This document shows, in pieces, positions 1 to 10,613 of a DNA stretch of 64,000 nt. The position numbers and the translations under genes are program-made. Positions within the stretch are counted from its first letter, which is position 1. Each line of letters begins with the position of its first letter. The stretch comes from Microvirga lenta (GTDB taxonomy: Bacteria; Pseudomonadota; Alphaproteobacteria; Rhizobiales; Beijerinckiaceae). The stretch lies in assembly GCF_020532555.1 (NCBI RefSeq), contig NZ_JAJBBR010000015.1:1-64000 (forward strand). Direction: 5' to 3'. A model generated the notes under the pieces. The model worked only from the letters and a program-made list of their open reading frames with translations. It was not told the origin of the DNA and searched no databases.

Positions 1-241
1 CGATGGACTGGCGCAGGGACTGGCTGATCTCGGAGCGCTCCGAGCCGGCCACGTCGGTGAAGCGCGACGAGGAGAACTGGTCGCCCTTGCGCACTTCGAA
101 GCGGTAGATGTCGCTGGTGGGGTTGTACCTGAAGCTGTAGTCGCGCTCGGCGCTGACCATGAAAGCGTAGTTGTCCATGACGAACGTGTCGTTGTCATAG
201 CTGGTCGGACGCCATTGAGAAGCGGAGAAGGTCATGGGCAT
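1..241 (-). CDS. Polysaccharide lyase, heparin lyase I-like (5' part only)
   Basis: An open frame starts at an ATG at 241 (or the in-frame ATG at 235) and runs off the left edge of the window, giving about 80 codons. The visible N-terminus has no signal peptide and contains YRFEVRKGDQF followed by GSERSEIS. That pattern resembles the start of the heparin lyase I/alginate lyase-like beta-jelly-roll fold, where an RFEVR strand precedes a conserved ERSE stretch. An AGGGAG sequence lies about 10 bases before the first ATG. The catalytic core is outside the window, so substrate and activity cannot be judged. The neighbour lipA is divergent and functionally unrelated. Confidence 0.55.
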   Translation of the reverse strand, partial: MPMTFSASQWRPTSYDNDTFVMDNYAFMVSAERDYSFRYNPTSDIYRFEVRKGDQFSSSRFTDVAGSERSEISQSLRQSI

Positions 242-888
242 GCCCCTTCGTTCTCCCTAATTGCTAGGGAGTTTGCTTGAAGTATAGCCGCAGAGAATTC
301 TGCTGGTTCGGCCCACGCTTTGGAACTGTACTATAAATTACTCTTGGCGGGCCGGGCTGGCGGGGAGTTCTATTGGCTGAGCGCCAAGGAACGTGAATTT
401 GATACAAACGGCGAAGGTGCCGTGTCTTGCTAATGGCGGACAGATGATTGCTTATTCAGGCCATCGAGTTCGTGACTGCAGAGCTTGTGTTCAAAACTTG
501 GCGCAAAACAAAAGTAATTGTGTCGTATATTTGGTGTGCTTGCGAAATTCCTACCTATTCGTGGGTAGAGCCGTCCGTCCGGGGCAAGATTAGCTGCCGA
601 GAATGCAGAATCAGACTAAAGTCCGTCCATAGGACTGCCCCAGCTCCGCCGAAGGTCCGTGTCCGAGGCGCGCTGGAGCGGCTCGGCCGGATTCCGGCCT
701 CGTCCGACCCCGTGGCGAGATGCCGGCCCACCTCCCTTCCGCCCGTCGCCCCCTCGGGCGATAGGCGATGGAGCGTTAAGGCAAATCCATCTCGTGATCG
801 CCGCAGGGTTTGCGAAGCGGCGCCAAAACCCTTAAGTCATGCCCAACAGACAGGAGGCGTCGTCGCCTCGCCGCAAGGGTCAAGCTTC
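242..888. other. Non-coding region upstream of lipA
   Basis: About 650 bases with no convincing gene. Roughly 241-560 is clearly richer in A and T than the surrounding coding DNA, consistent with promoters for the divergent lyase gene and lipA. An open frame continues upstream from lipA to 448, but it lacks family similarity and a start signal, so I treat it as chance. A 7-bp inverted repeat sits at 253-271. No RNA gene was recognised. Confidence 0.5.
253..271. repeat. 7-bp perfect inverted repeat in the lyase leader
   Basis: CTCCCTA and TAGGGAG flank the 5-base loop ATTGC, 12 to 30 bases before the lyase ATG at 241. On the minus strand the hairpin contains the AGGGAG that could act as ribosome binding site. 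It could therefore be an operator or a structure that hides the translation start. The arms are visible; the function is inference. Confidence 0.4.
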
Positions 889-1848
889 ATGGCCGTCGTT
901 CTCGATATCCTCAACCGGGACAGCCGTCCCCGCCATCCGGAAAAGGCGCACCGGCCGGACCAGCCCGTCCAGCAGCGTAAGCCCGACTGGATCCGCGTGA
1001 AGGCGCCGGGCTCGCCCAAATGGGCCGAGACCAACAAGATCGTGCGCGAGAACAAGCTCGTCACCGTCTGCGAGGAGGCGGGCTGCCCCAATATCGGCGA
1101 GTGCTGGGAGAAGAAGCACGCGACCTTCATGATCATGGGCGACACCTGCACGAGGGCCTGCGCCTTCTGCAACGTGAAGACCGGCATGCCCCAGGCCCTG
1201 GATCCGCTCGAGCCTGAGAACGTGGCGAAGGCCGTGGAGAAGCTTGGCCTGGAGCACGTGGTCATCACCTCCGTGGACCGGGACGACCTCGCCGACGGCG
1301 GCGCCCAGCACTTCGCCGACGTGATCCACGCCATCCGCGCCCGCTCCCCGAAGACCACCATCGAGATCCTGACGCCGGACTTCCTGCGCAAGCCCGGCGC
1401 GCTGGAAGTGGTCGTCGCGGCCAAGCCCGACGTGTTCAACCACAACCTCGAAACCGTGCCGTCCAAGTACCTGAAGGTGCGGCCGGGGGCCCGCTACTTC
1501 CACTCGATCCGCCTGCTCCAGCAGGTGAAGGAGCTCGATCCCACCATCTTCACCAAGTCCGGCATCATGGTCGGCCTGGGTGAGGAGCGGAACGAGGTGC
1601 TCCAGCTGATGGACGACCTGCGCTCGGCGGATGTGGACTTCATGACCATCGGCCAATACCTGCAGCCGACCCGCAAGCACCACCCGGTGATCCGCTTCGT
1701 CACGCCGGACGAGTTCAAGGCCTTCGAAACCACGGCCTACGCCAAGGGCTTCCTGCTGGTCTCCTCGACCCCGCTGACGCGCTCTTCTCACCATGCGGGC
1801 GAGGATTTCGCCAAGCTGAAGGCGGCGCGTCTCGCCAAGCTCGCCTGA
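889..1848 (+). CDS. lipA: Lipoyl synthase
   Basis: A radical-SAM enzyme that inserts two sulfur atoms into protein-bound octanoyl groups to form the lipoyl cofactor of 2-oxoacid dehydrogenases. The 319-residue product has both iron-sulfur motifs: the auxiliary cluster cysteines in [12 protein letters not shown] and the SAM-cluster motif CTRACAFC. The C-terminus has the typical [16 protein letters not shown]. The frame is open upstream to 448, but homologous sequence begins at the ATG at 889, preceded by AAGGG, so that start was chosen. The usual alphaproteobacterial neighbour lpdA is not present on the left. Confidence 0.95.
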   Translation: MAVVLDILNRDSRPRHPEKAHRPDQPVQQRKPDWIRVKAPGSPKWAETNKIVRENKLVTVCEEAGCPNIGECWEKKHATFMIMGDTCTRACAFCNVKTGMPQALDPLEPENVAKAVEKLGLEHVVITSVDRDDLADGGAQHFADVIHAIRARSPKTTIEILTPDFLRKPGALEVVVAAKPDVFNHNLETVPSKYLKVRPGARYFHSIRLLQQVKELDPTIFTKSGIMVGLGEERNEVLQLMDDLRSADVDFMTIGQYLQPTRKHHPVIRFVTPDEFKAFETTAYAKGFLLVSSTPLTRSSHHAGEDFAKLKAARLAKLA

Positions 1849-1855
1849 TCGACGG

Positions 1856-2386
1856 GTGACGATGCGGCGCATCCTCGTCATCGGCAGTCCCGGCGCGGGC
1901 AAGAGCACCCTGGCCCGGCGTATCGCCGAGCGGCTCGACCTGCCCCTGATCCATCTGGACCGGGAATATTTCGGTCCCGATTGGATCATGCCGTCCCGGG
2001 CGGAGTGGCGGGAGAAGGTCGCGCAGCTCGCGTCCCGTCCTGCCTGGGTCATGGACGGGAACTATTCCAGCACCTTCGATATCCGGGTGCCTCGCGCCAC
2101 CGACATCGTATGGCTCGACATTCCCCGGTGGCGCTGCCTGACCGGCGTTGCGTGGCGCGTGGCGAAGAATTACGGCCGTGTCCGGAGCGACCTGGGCCCA
2201 GGCTGCGTGGAGCGCTTCGACTGGTCCTTCATGCGCTGGGTCTGGTCCTATCCCGACCGGATGCGCGGCAAGACGGCGCGTCTCCTGGAGCGACTAAGAG
2301 CCCGGCAGCGCGTTTATATCCTGCGCTCGCGCACCGAAATCCCGGCCCTAGAGGCCGAACTTGTTTCTTACCGAGGGGCCGCCTGA
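1856..2386 (+). CDS. P-loop kinase-like protein (FlaR/topology-modulation family)
   Basis: A 176-residue protein with an N-terminal Walker A motif GSPGAGKST, followed by LIHLDREYFGPDW and an arginine-rich helical lid like that of small adenylate or shikimate kinases. Proteins of this kind are often annotated as FlaR 'DNA topology modulation protein', but the substrate is unknown. The start is either GTG 1856 or ATG 1862. It lies 7 bases after lipA and abuts the next gene, so the three probably form one transcript. Confidence 0.75.
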   Translation: MTMRRILVIGSPGAGKSTLARRIAERLDLPLIHLDREYFGPDWIMPSRAEWREKVAQLASRPAWVMDGNYSSTFDIRVPRATDIVWLDIPRWRCLTGVAWRVAKNYGRVRSDLGPGCVERFDWSFMRWVWSYPDRMRGKTARLLERLRARQRVYILRSRTEIPALEAELVSYRGAA

Positions 2387-2854
2387 ATGCCGACCTTTCG
2401 CACCACACGACCCGTGAGGCACAGCCCGGATCAGATGTTCGCCCTCGTGGCCGACGTGGAGCGCTATCCCGAGTTCCTGCCGCTCTGCGAAGACCTGCGC
2501 GTTCTGCGCAAGGCTCAGAGCGGGGATGGGATCGAGACGCTCGTCGCCTCCATGACCGTGGGCTACAAGGCCATTCGCGAGAGTTTCACCAGCCGGGTAA
2601 CCCTCGATCATCCGCGCCTGAAGATCGCGGTCGAGTATGTGGACGGACCGTTCAAATATCTCGAAAACCGCTGGACCTTCCGGCAGACCCCGACCGGCTG
2701 CGACGTCGAATTCTACATTAATTACGAGTTCAAGAGCTTCGCTCTCGGGCTTCTGATGGGCTCGGTCTTCGACAAGGCGTTCAGGAAATTCGCGGAAGCC
2801 TTTGAAGAAAGGGCGGAAGTCGTCTACGGCGAACCGTCCCCCGCCCGCGCCTGA
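2387..2854 (+). CDS. COQ10/RatA-type START-domain protein
   Basis: A 155-residue single-domain protein with the polyketide-cyclase/START fold. The opening TRPVRHSPDQMFALVADVERYPEFLPLC is diagnostic of the COQ10/RatA family (split here only by recognition of VADVERYPEFLPLC as the core motif). In most alphaproteobacteria the family is thought to bind ubiquinone; the 'RatA toxin' name comes from an E. coli relative and may not describe function here. It starts directly after the kinase-like gene stop at 2386 and ends one base before the convergent cinA-like gene. Confidence 0.85.
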   Translation: MPTFRTTRPVRHSPDQMFALVADVERYPEFLPLCEDLRVLRKAQSGDGIETLVASMTVGYKAIRESFTSRVTLDHPRLKIAVEYVDGPFKYLENRWTFRQTPTGCDVEFYINYEFKSFALGLLMGSVFDKAFRKFAEAFEERAEVVYGEPSPARA

Positions 2855-3343
2855 TCAGCCGAGGGCCTGCTCCAGGAGGCCGAGAGCCTCCTCGACGGCG
2901 CGCGCCCGAACCTTTTCCCGCCCGAGATCGCCGTAGCGCCGCTCCAGATGGATCGTCGCGGCGCCCTTGCGGGTCACAGCAAAGTGGACGAGGCCGACCG
3001 GCTTCGCTGCGCTGCCTCCGCCGGGACCGGCAATTCCGGTGATCGCCACGGCCACGTCCGCCCGGGAATGTGCCAGGGCACCCTCGGCCATGGCCCGCGC
3101 CACGGGACCGCTCACCGCCCCGTTGGCGGCGATGAGGTCGGCCGGAACGCCGATCAGCTCCGTCTTGGCCTCGTTGGAATAGGTGACGAAACCGCGTTCG
3201 ACCACCGCCGACGAGCCGGCGATCTCGGTCAGCAGGGCGGCGACGAGGCCGCCGGTGCAGGACTCCGCCGTCGCGATCTTTAATCCCTGGGCCTGATACG
3301 ACTTCAGCAGAGCGGCAGCGCGCATCTTCAGGTCGGGTATCAT
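2855..3343 (-). CDS. CinA C-terminal domain protein, NMN deamidase (PncC-type)
   Basis: 162 residues, matching the stand-alone C-terminal domain of CinA, which converts nicotinamide mononucleotide to nicotinate mononucleotide in the pyridine nucleotide cycle. [16 protein letters not shown] contains the catalytic serine region, and [15 protein letters not shown] is the conserved glycine-rich loop. The N-terminal CinA domain is absent, as in PncC of E. coli. Its ATG overlaps the ispDF stop by 4 bases (ATGA), so translation is probably coupled. Confidence 0.88.
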   Translation of the reverse strand: MIPDLKMRAAALLKSYQAQGLKIATAESCTGGLVAALLTEIAGSSAVVERGFVTYSNEAKTELIGVPADLIAANGAVSGPVARAMAEGALAHSRADVAVAITGIAGPGGGSAAKPVGLVHFAVTRKGAATIHLERRYGDLGREKVRARAVEEALGLLEQALG

Positions 3344-4533
3344 GATTCAACCTCCGGCAGGCGGATGGTGGCGGCGGCCTGCGCCGCGATGCCCTCGCTG
3401 CGGCCGGTGAAGCCGAGCTTCTCGGTGGTCGTCGCCTTGAGGGAGACCTGATCGAGGCGCAGACCCGCGATCTCCGCGATCCGCTGGCGCATCGCCTCGC
3501 GATGGGGGCCGAGGCGGGGCTTTTCGCACAGGAGGGTCGTGTCGAGGTGGTCGATCAATCCGCCGCGCGCCCTGACCAGCCCCGCCGCGTGGGCCAGGAA
3601 ACGGTCGGAGGACGCGCCTTTCCATTGCGGGTCGCTCGGCGGGAAGTGGGTGCCGATATCGCCGTCGGCGAGAGCCCCGAGCACCGCATCGGTGAGGGCG
3701 TGCAGAACCACGTCGCCATCGGAATGGGCCAGCACGCCGCGATCGTGCGGCACCCGGATTCCCCCGAGCCAGACATGGTCGCCCTCGGCGAAGGCATGGA
3801 CATCGAAGCCGGTGCCGAGGCGGGTTACGTAAGTCATGCTGTGGCCTTTCAGGCGCCTCTCGGCCTCGGTGAAATCGGCCGGATGGGTGATTTTGACATT
3901 GTCCCGGTCCCCGTCGAACACCTGAACGGCAAGCCCAGCCCATTCCGCGAGGGCTCCGTCGTCGGTGAAGGCGTGGAGGTTTGCGGCGGCGGCCTTGCGA
4001 TGGATCCCGAGGACGAGGTCGAGCGGGAAGGCCTGGGGCGTCTGGACCGCCCGCAGCGTCGAGCGATCCGGGGTGGAAACGACCTCGCCGCGCGGTCCGG
4101 TGACCTTGATCGTGTCGGTAACCGGAACGCCCGGAACGCTCGCGCCGGAGCGGCCGGCTTCGATGGCCCTGCCGATCAGACCCGCACTGACGAAGGGGCG
4201 GGCCGCATCGTGAATGAGGACGGTCTCGGCTCCGGTGGTCGCCAGGGCTTCGAGGCCGTTCCTGACCGAATCTTGCCGGGTTTCGCCGCCATAGGCGACC
4301 GGGAGCAGGCGGCCGGTCAGGTCCGGCTCCAGCCTTTCGATGCTTGCCCGGTAGAGATCCTCGTCATCGGGATGTATCACCACGGCCGTATGGTCGATCT
4401 CGGGATGAGCGAGGAAGGCCCGCAGCGTCCGCGTGAGGACAGGCTGTCCGGCGAGGGGGCGGTATTGCTTGGGAGCCCCTTCACCGGCTCTGGATCCCCG
4501 TCCGGCGGCAACGATGAGGGCGACGACTGACAT
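3340..4533 (-). CDS. ispDF: Bifunctional IspD/IspF, MEP isoprenoid pathway
   Basis: A 397-residue fusion. Residues 1 to about 225 are the IspD cytidylyltransferase, with the nucleotide-binding [14 protein letters not shown] and a conserved HDAARPFVS. From about residue 234 comes IspF, the 2-C-methyl-D-erythritol 2,4-cyclodiphosphate synthase, with its metal-binding GTGFDVHAF and signature [19 protein letters not shown]. Together they catalyse two non-consecutive steps of the non-mevalonate pathway. Fusion of these genes is common in alphaproteobacteria. It is divergent from dusB across 150 bases that should hold both promoters. Confidence 0.95.
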   Translation of the reverse strand: MSVVALIVAAGRGSRAGEGAPKQYRPLAGQPVLTRTLRAFLAHPEIDHTAVVIHPDDEDLYRASIERLEPDLTGRLLPVAYGGETRQDSVRNGLEALATTGAETVLIHDAARPFVSAGLIGRAIEAGRSGASVPGVPVTDTIKVTGPRGEVVSTPDRSTLRAVQTPQAFPLDLVLGIHRKAAAANLHAFTDDGALAEWAGLAVQVFDGDRDNVKITHPADFTEAERRLKGHSMTYVTRLGTGFDVHAFAEGDHVWLGGIRVPHDRGVLAHSDGDVVLHALTDAVLGALADGDIGTHFPPSDPQWKGASSDRFLAHAAGLVRARGGLIDHLDTTLLCEKPRLGPHREAMRQRIAEIAGLRLDQVSLKATTTEKLGFTGRSEGIAAQAAATIRLPEVES

Positions 4534-4683
4534 GCAGGGAGGTTCTCCGTGACCTGCGCACTCCTACGCACCGGAGCCTGAGAAGGCAAACCCGGAACTC
4601 CCGAAAACGTGTGGCTTCGCCGGGTGGGACAGGTTTCCGCAGGGACTTGTGCTCGTCGCACTTTTGGCTATTGATTAGGCAGA

Positions 4684-5703
4684 ATGAGAAGTGATCAAAA
4701 ATTAGGCGCAACGGGTTTCGACGTCGGTCCGGTCAGGGTCGACCCGGCGACCGTGCTGGCGCCCCTGTCCGGGGTCACGGACGTGGCCTTCCGGCGCATT
4801 GCGAAGCGTTTGGGAGCGGGCCTCGTCGTGTCGGAAATGGTCGCGTCGGACGAGCTCGTAAAGGGCTCGGACGAGGCGCAGCTGCGGGCGGAGGGCGCGG
4901 GAATCGAGCCTCATGTGGTTCAGCTCGCCGGCTGCGACCCGGCCTGGATGGCCCGCGCCGTCCGGGTGGCCGAAGACGCCGGGGCACGGATCATCGACAT
5001 CAACATGGGCTGCCCCGCCAAGCGGGTGATCGGCGGCTATGCCGGATCGGCCCTGATGCGGGATCTGGACCATGCCTGCCGCCTCATCGAGGCGACGGTG
5101 AAGGCGGCCGGCGTTCCGGTCACGGTCAAGATGCGTCTCGGGTGGGACGACAGGAGCATCAACGCCCCCGAACTCGCCCGCCGGGCGGAGGCGCTGGGCG
5201 CGAAGGCGGTCACCGTCCACGGGCGGACACGGCAGCAATTCTATAAGGGGCGGGCCGACTGGACCGCCATCGCGCCTGTGGTCCAGGCCGTCGGAATTCC
5301 GGTCATCGCCAATGGGGATATCGGCACCCTGGAGGGCGCCCGCGCCTGTTTGGCCGCTTCGGGCGCTGCCGCCGTGATGATTGGCCGCTCCGCAGTCGGC
5401 CGTCCGTGGCTGGTCGGGCAGATCGGTTCCGCGCTGCAGGGCAGGAGTCTTCCCGAGCCGTCTTCCGAGGCCAAGGCCGAGATCGCCGTCGAGCATTACG
5501 AGGGTCTGCTCTCGCTTTATGGGGAGCAGGTCGGCATCCGCCATGCGCGCAAGCACCTTGCGGCCTACGCGGATGCGGCCATCGCCGCGGGGGTGAGGGT
5601 TCCGCAGGCGGTCAGAACGGCACTCGTCACGTCCGAGGAGCCGAGGACCGTCGTGTCTCTCCTGCGCAGCCTCTACACGGATATGGATCGGGAGGCCGCA
5701 TGA
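4684..5703 (+). CDS. dusB: tRNA-dihydrouridine synthase (DusB/NifR3 family)
   Basis: A 339-residue FMN-dependent TIM barrel that reduces uridines in t[18 protein letters not shown] at the N-terminus, the active-site cysteine in [10 protein letters not shown], and [14 protein letters not shown] are family landmarks. It is the first gene of the classical nifR3-ntrB-ntrC group of alphaproteobacteria. Its stop overlaps the ntrB start (ATGA at 5700-5703). The ATG at 4684 is preceded only by a weak AGG, so the exact start is less certain. Confidence 0.93.
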   Translation: MRSDQKLGATGFDVGPVRVDPATVLAPLSGVTDVAFRRIAKRLGAGLVVSEMVASDELVKGSDEAQLRAEGAGIEPHVVQLAGCDPAWMARAVRVAEDAGARIIDINMGCPAKRVIGGYAGSALMRDLDHACRLIEATVKAAGVPVTVKMRLGWDDRSINAPELARRAEALGAKAVTVHGRTRQQFYKGRADWTAIAPVVQAVGIPVIANGDIGTLEGARACLAASGAAAVMIGRSAVGRPWLVGQIGSALQGRSLPEPSSEAKAEIAVEHYEGLLSLYGEQVGIRHARKHLAAYADAAIAAGVRVPQAVRTALVTSEEPRTVVSLLRSLYTDMDREAA

Positions 5704-6800
5704 CGATCGCCATGAACGACCTGATCATGAACGCGCTGCCGCTTCCGGTGCTGACCATCGGGCCGGAGCAGCGGGTGCTGCATGCCAACGCGGCGGCCGA
5801 ATCCTTCTTCGAGATGAGCCTGCGGATGATGCAGCGCCAGACCCTCGGCGATTTCCTGCCCTTCGGCTCTCCCGTGATGGCCCTGGTGGAGGACGTGCGG
5901 CAGCGCGGCTCCAGCGTCAGCGAGCACCGGATCGACATCGGCAGTCCCCGACTCGGCGCGGAGCGGATCGTCGACGTCTTCGCGACGCCGTTGGGCGACG
6001 ACAGCGACAGCGTCGTGGTCATGCTCCAGGAGCGGACCATCGCGGATAAGATGGACCGGCAGCTCACCCATCGCGGCGCGGCGCGCTCGATCACGGCGCT
6101 GGGGGCGATGTTGGCCCACGAAATCAAGAATCCGCTTTCGGGGATCCGCGGAGCCGCCCAGCTCCTCGAACAATCCGCCCCCGAGGACGACCGGGTCCTC
6201 ACGCGCCTCATCTGCGACGAGACGGACCGCATCGTGAAGCTCGTCGAGCGCATGGAGCTGTTCGGCGAGGACCGGCCCGTGGAGCGCGGGCCGGTCAACG
6301 TCCACGGCGTGCTCGACCATGTGAAGCGCCTCGCTCAATCGGGCTTCGCCCGGCACATCCGCTTCGTCGAGAACTACGATCCGTCCCTGCCGCCGGTACT
6401 CGGCAACCGGGACCAGCTCATCCAGGTGGTGCTGAACCTCGTGAAGAACGCGGCCGAGGCCATCGGTATCGACGCCTCCGAGGGGGAGATCTCACTGAGC
6501 ACGGCGTTTCGCACCGGCGTGCGGCTTCACGTGCCGGGTTCGCAGGAGCGCCTGAGCCTGCCGATCGAGCTGAGCATCAGCGACAACGGCCCGGGCATTC
6601 CGCCCGAACTGGCGACCGATCTGTTCGAGCCTTTCGTCACCACCAAGGTGCAGGGCAGCGGGCTGGGGCTGGCCCTGGTCGCGAAGATCGTGGGCGACCA
6701 CGGCGGCATCGTCGAATGCGATCCGGCGCCCAGACGCACGACTTTCCGAATTCTCTTGCCGATGCACCGCGCCAATGACGGTCGCGCGGCCGATTTGTGA
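5700..6800 (+). CDS. ntrB: Nitrogen regulation sensor kinase NtrB
   Basis: A 366-residue soluble histidine kinase that phosphorylates or dephosphorylates NtrC in response to nitrogen status, normally through PII proteins. It has an N-terminal PAS domain (about residues 5-115), the phospho-acceptor H-box [14 protein letters not shown], and a HATPase domain with NLVKNAAEA (N box), SDNGPGIP (G1) and GSGLGLAL (G2). The start was set at ATG 5700, which overlaps the dusB stop; longer versions read into dusB. No membrane segment is seen. Confidence 0.95.
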   Translation: MTIAMNDLIMNALPLPVLTIGPEQRVLHANAAAESFFEMSLRMMQRQTLGDFLPFGSPVMALVEDVRQRGSSVSEHRIDIGSPRLGAERIVDVFATPLGDDSDSVVVMLQERTIADKMDRQLTHRGAARSITALGAMLAHEIKNPLSGIRGAAQLLEQSAPEDDRVLTRLICDETDRIVKLVERMELFGEDRPVERGPVNVHGVLDHVKRLAQSGFARHIRFVENYDPSLPPVLGNRDQLIQVVLNLVKNAAEAIGIDASEGEISLSTAFRTGVRLHVPGSQERLSLPIELSISDNGPGIPPELATDLFEPFVTTKVQGSGLGLALVAKIVGDHGGIVECDPAPRRTTFRILLPMHRANDGRAADL

Positions 6801-6811
6801 GGCTGAAGCCT

Positions 6812-8269
6812 ATGCCGAGTGGACAGATTCTCCTTGCCGATGACGATGCTGCGATCCGAACCGTCCTGAACCAGGCCCTGTCGCGGGCGGGGTACGAGGT
6901 CCGGTCCACCAGCAACGCCGCGACCCTCTGGCGCTGGGTGGCCCAAGGGGAGGGCGACCTCGTCATCACCGACGTGATGATGCCGGACGAGAACGCCTTC
7001 GACCTCCTGCCCCGCATCAAGAAGCTGAGGCCGGAACTGCCGATCATCGTCATGAGCGCGCAGAACACCTTCATGACGGCGATCAAGGCCTCCGAGCGGG
7101 GCGCCTACGAGTACCTGCCCAAGCCCTTCGACCTGAAGGAACTCGTGGCCGTGGTGGGCCGGGCGCTGGCGCGGCCCCGGGCCCTGTCCAATCCGAACCC
7201 GGCCGTGGAGAACGAGGACATTCCCCTCGTCGGGCGCTCGCATGCCATGCAGGAGATCTACCGGGCCCTGGCCCGGCTGATGCCGACGGACCTGACCGTG
7301 ATGATCACCGGCGAATCCGGCACCGGAAAGGAGCTCGTGGCAAGGGCTCTGCACGATTACGGCAAGAGGCGTCAGGGGCCGTTCGTCGCCGTCAACATGG
7401 CGGCGATCCCGCGGGAGCTGATCGAGTCCGAGCTTTTCGGCCATGAGAAGGGCGCGTTCACGGGAGCGACCGCACGCAGCACCGGCCGGTTCGAGCAGGC
7501 CGAGGGCGGCACCCTGTTCCTGGACGAGATCGGCGACATGCCCATGGAGGCGCAGACCCGTCTCCTGCGGGTGCTCCAGCAGGGCGAATACACCACCGTG
7601 GGTGGGCGGGTGCCGATCAAGACCAATGTCCGCATCGTCGCCGCGACGAACAAGGATCTGCGCGTCCTCATTCAGCAGGGCCTGTTCCGGGAAGACCTGT
7701 TCTTCCGGCTCAACGTGGTCCCCCTGCGCCTGCCGCCCCTGCGCGAGAGGATCGAGGACATTCCGGACCTGGTGCGCCACTTCTTCGTCCTGGTGGAGAA
7801 GGAGGGGCTGTCCCGCAAGCAGGTGGACGTCGAGGCCATGGACCGGCTGAAGCGCTACCGCTGGCCGGGCAACGTGCGCGAGCTCGAAAACCTCGTCCGG
7901 CGCCTCGCCGCGCTCTATCCGCAGGATACGATCACCGGCGCGATCATCGACGCGGAACTGGACGCCCGGCCCATGCCGCTGCCCGTCACGGCCGGGAAGG
8001 CGGCCGAGAGGCAGCACGAATCGGAGGGCCTGTCCGACGCGGTGGAACGCCACCTTGCGGAATACTTCTCCGGGTTCCGGGACACGCTTCCGCCGCCCGG
8101 CCTCTATCACCGCATCCTGCGGGAGATCGAGGGGCCGCTGATCGGTGCCGCCCTGGCCGCCACCCGGGGCAACCAGATCCGGGCCGCGGAGCTTCTGGGG
8201 GTCAACCGCAACACCCTGCGCAAGAAAGTGCGGGACCTGGAACTGTCCGTGGTGCGCTCGGCCCGGTAG
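6812..8269 (+). CDS. ntrC: Nitrogen regulator NtrC (sigma-54 activator)
   Basis: About 485 residues. It has a receiver domain with acidic pocket LLADDDA and phospho-acceptor in ITDVMMPD, an AAA+ domain with Walker A GESGTGKE and an intact sigma-54 contact loop GAFTGA, and a C-terminal Fis-type helix-turn-helix ([18 protein letters not shown]). It activates nitrogen-assimilation promoters when phosphorylated by NtrB. I chose ATG 6812, which has GAGG 9 bases upstream and matches the usual N-terminus. A GTG at 6797 overlapping the ntrB stop would add five residues. Confidence 0.95.
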   Translation: MPSGQILLADDDAAIRTVLNQALSRAGYEVRSTSNAATLWRWVAQGEGDLVITDVMMPDENAFDLLPRIKKLRPELPIIVMSAQNTFMTAIKASERGAYEYLPKPFDLKELVAVVGRALARPRALSNPNPAVENEDIPLVGRSHAMQEIYRALARLMPTDLTVMITGESGTGKELVARALHDYGKRRQGPFVAVNMAAIPRELIESELFGHEKGAFTGATARSTGRFEQAEGGTLFLDEIGDMPMEAQTRLLRVLQQGEYTTVGGRVPIKTNVRIVAATNKDLRVLIQQGLFREDLFFRLNVVPLRLPPLRERIEDIPDLVRHFFVLVEKEGLSRKQVDVEAMDRLKRYRWPGNVRELENLVRRLAALYPQDTITGAIIDAELDARPMPLPVTAGKAAERQHESEGLSDAVERHLAEYFSGFRDTLPPPGLYHRILREIEGPLIGAALAATRGNQIRAAELLGVNRNTLRKKVRDLELSVVRSAR

Positions 8270-8325
8270 TCGTCCAAGCTGTAATAATTTGACCACACTG
8301 TTGTGTTGGTGCATCACCCATAAGG

Positions 8326-8351
8326 AGGCGCCGGACGACGGCGCCTGATTT
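8326..8351 (+). terminator. Weak hairpin after ntrC
   Basis: AGGCGCC and GGCGCCT form a 7-bp perfect stem around a 7-base loop, followed by GATTT. It lies between ntrC and ntrY and could attenuate read-through from ntrBC into ntrYX. The U-tract is poor, so this is a weak candidate. Confidence 0.35.
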
Positions 8352-8363
8352 GCGGGGCCCGTC

Positions 8364-10613
8364 TTGACCAGCCAAGACCTCAATGCACAGCGCCATGTGG
8401 CGGACAGCTCTCAGCGGAGCTTCGGCCTGCTGGGGCCCGTCGCCGTCCTGACGGCGCTGGGCTCGGCGCTCACGACATTCCTCGTCCTTTCGGGCGCGAC
8501 ACCGATCCTGCCGACCCACGACGTGGTCGTATGGGTCTTCATCCTGAACGGAAGCCTGATCGTCCTCCTGATCGGGATCGTGGCGTGGCAGACCAAGAGA
8601 CTGATGCGGGAGCGCCGCGCGGGTGCCGCTGCGGCAGGGCTCCATGTCAGGATCGTCAGCCTGTTCAGCCTCGTCGCAGTACTGCCGGCCATTCTGGTGG
8701 CCATCGTGGCGACCGTGACGCTGGAGCGGGGGCTCGATCCCTGGTTCACCAGCTCGATCCGCGAGCTGATGACGAACACGGTGGAGATCGCCAAGTCCTA
8801 CCGGGAGATGCAGTGCCGCACGCTGGCGCGCGAGACCCAGCTCATGGCGGCGGACCTCAACCGCGCCAAGGTCCTCTATGACGCCGACCGGGCGGTCTTC
8901 AAGGATTTCATGCAGTCCCGTGCCGTCTTCCTCGGATTCCCCCTGGCGATGATCCTGGAGCCCAACGGCACCGTCGTCGAAAGGATCGAGGTGAAGCCCC
9001 TTGAGGGCGTGCCGCAGCCGAGCGCCGCCGATCTCGACGATTCCAACAGCAGCGACGCCCTCTGCATCTTCCCACGGGACGGCAACATCTTCCGATCCAT
9101 GCTGACCCTGGAGGCCCATGGCGGTCGCGTTCTTTACGTGGCCCGAGAGGTCGATCCTCGCGCGGTCGAGTTTCCGCCGGTCGCAGAGGCGGGCATGGCC
9201 TTCTACGACGCTCTCGACCAGAAGAAGGCCGGCATCCAGATCGCCTTCGCCTCCATGTTCACGCTGATCGCATTGATCGTGCTGCTCTCCGCGATCTGGT
9301 TCGGCCTCACCTTCGCGAACCGTCTCGTCTCGCCGATCCGGCGGCTGATCCATGCCACCGATCAGGTGGCGACCGGGAACTTCTACGTTCAGGTGCCGGT
9401 GCGGCGCGGCGAGGGCGACCTCGCGCATCTGGGCGAGACGTTCAACAAGATGACGTCGGAACTGCGCCACCAGCACGACCGCCTCACCGCCGCCAGCGAT
9501 CTGATCGACCGCCGCCGCCGCTTCACGGAAGCGGTCCTCGCCGGCGTCTCGGCCGGCGTCATCGGCGTCGATGCCGGCGGGACGATCACCATCGTCAACC
9601 CCTCCACGGAGGCGCTTCTCGGCATCGGCCGGGACGAGCTGCTGGGGCGCTCGATCACCCTGGTTCTGCCGGAGGTGGCGGATCTGGTGGAGGAGATGAG
9701 CCACGGACGCCAGCGCCTGATGCAGCGCCAGATCCAGATCACGAGACGCGGCAAGGAGCGGACCATCAACGTCCGCGTCACCTCCGAGCAGGCACGCAGC
9801 GACGTGCGGGAGCTCGTCATCACCCTCGACGACATCACGGACCTCGTTTCGGCGCAGCGGACATCCGCCTGGGCCGACGTGGCCCGCCGCATCGCGCACG
9901 AAATCAAGAACCCGCTCACCCCGATCCAGCTCTCGGCCGAGCGCATCCGCCGGAAGTACGGCAAGGTCATCACCACCGACCGCGATGTCTTCGACCAGTG
10001 CACGGACACCATCGTCAGGCAGGTGGACGACATCAAGCGCATGGTCGACGAGTTCTCGTCCTTCGCACGGATGCCGAAGCCGACCATCGGGAACGAGGAT
10101 CTGGTTGAGACAATCCGTCAGGTGGTCTTCATGATGCGGATCGCGCATCCGGAGATCGAATTCACGGATGACGTGCCGGCCGGGCCGGTCGTCGCGCCCT
10201 TCGACCGCCGCCTTCTCTCCCAGGCCTTCACGAACATTGTCAAGAACGCGACCGAGGCCATCGAGGCCGTGCCCGAGGAAGAGCGAGGCCAGGGAAGGAT
10301 CTCCGTGGTCCTGGACGATACCCATCCCGAGTATCTGATCCTGGCGGTGACCGATAACGGCAAGGGCTTTCCGGTAGAGGGCCGGCAACGGCTCCTCGAG
10401 CCCTACATGACCACACGCGAGGGCGGCACGGGGCTGGGCCTGCCTATCGTGAGCAAGATTCTGGAAGAGCATGGCGGGGGCATGGAGCTTGTCGACAACC
10501 CTGCCGGCAGGGGTGGACAAGTCCGTATGTGGATACCAAAGACGAAGCATGTTGCAGAGGAAGAGACACCGGTCGCCGCCGCCCGGACCGACTCTCGCGG
10601 GGCGCGCCAATGA
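8364..10613 (+). CDS. ntrY: Membrane sensor kinase NtrY
   Basis: A 749-residue transmembrane histidine kinase of the NtrYX system, linked in related bacteria to nitrogen, redox and envelope control. There are three N-terminal membrane helices (about residues 15-110), a periplasmic region, a fourth helix near residue 300, then HAMP, PAS, the H-box [13 protein letters not shown] and a HATPase domain with NIVKNATEAI and GGTGLGLPI. The start is uncertain: TTG 8364 is the longest good choice, and no strong ribosome binding site lies just before it. The stop overlaps ntrX by 4 bases. Confidence 0.92.
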   Translation: MTSQDLNAQRHVADSSQRSFGLLGPVAVLTALGSALTTFLVLSGATPILPTHDVVVWVFILNGSLIVLLIGIVAWQTKRLMRERRAGAAAAGLHVRIVSLFSLVAVLPAILVAIVATVTLERGLDPWFTSSIRELMTNTVEIAKSYREMQCRTLARETQLMAADLNRAKVLYDADRAVFKDFMQSRAVFLGFPLAMILEPNGTVVERIEVKPLEGVPQPSAADLDDSNSSDALCIFPRDGNIFRSMLTLEAHGGRVLYVAREVDPRAVEFPPVAEAGMAFYDALDQKKAGIQIAFASMFTLIALIVLLSAIWFGLTFANRLVSPIRRLIHATDQVATGNFYVQVPVRRGEGDLAHLGETFNKMTSELRHQHDRLTAASDLIDRRRRFTEAVLAGVSAGVIGVDAGGTITIVNPSTEALLGIGRDELLGRSITLVLPEVADLVEEMSHGRQRLMQRQIQITRRGKERTINVRVTSEQARSDVRELVITLDDITDLVSAQRTSAWADVARRIAHEIKNPLTPIQLSAERIRRKYGKVITTDRDVFDQCTDTIVRQVDDIKRMVDEFSSFARMPKPTIGNEDLVETIRQVVFMMRIAHPEIEFTDDVPAGPVVAPFDRRLLSQAFTNIVKNATEAIEAVPEEERGQGRISVVLDDTHPEYLILAVTDNGKGFPVEGRQRLLEPYMTTREGGTGLGLPIVSKILEEHGGGMELVDNPAGRGGQVRMWIPKTKHVAEEETPVAAARTDSRGARQ

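Noticed and set aside
318..346. GGAAC near 322 as a third EcfG promoter
   Set aside because: No CGTT at 16 or 17 bases; the -10 position reads CTTG or TTGG.
393..593. Small plus-strand frame of 66 codons before lipA
   Set aside because: Overlaps a different random frame, has no ribosome binding site and no recognisable motif.
448..888. Long N-terminal extension of lipA
   Set aside because: Known lipoyl synthases begin near the ATG at 889; the extension is Arg/Pro-rich and has no start signal.
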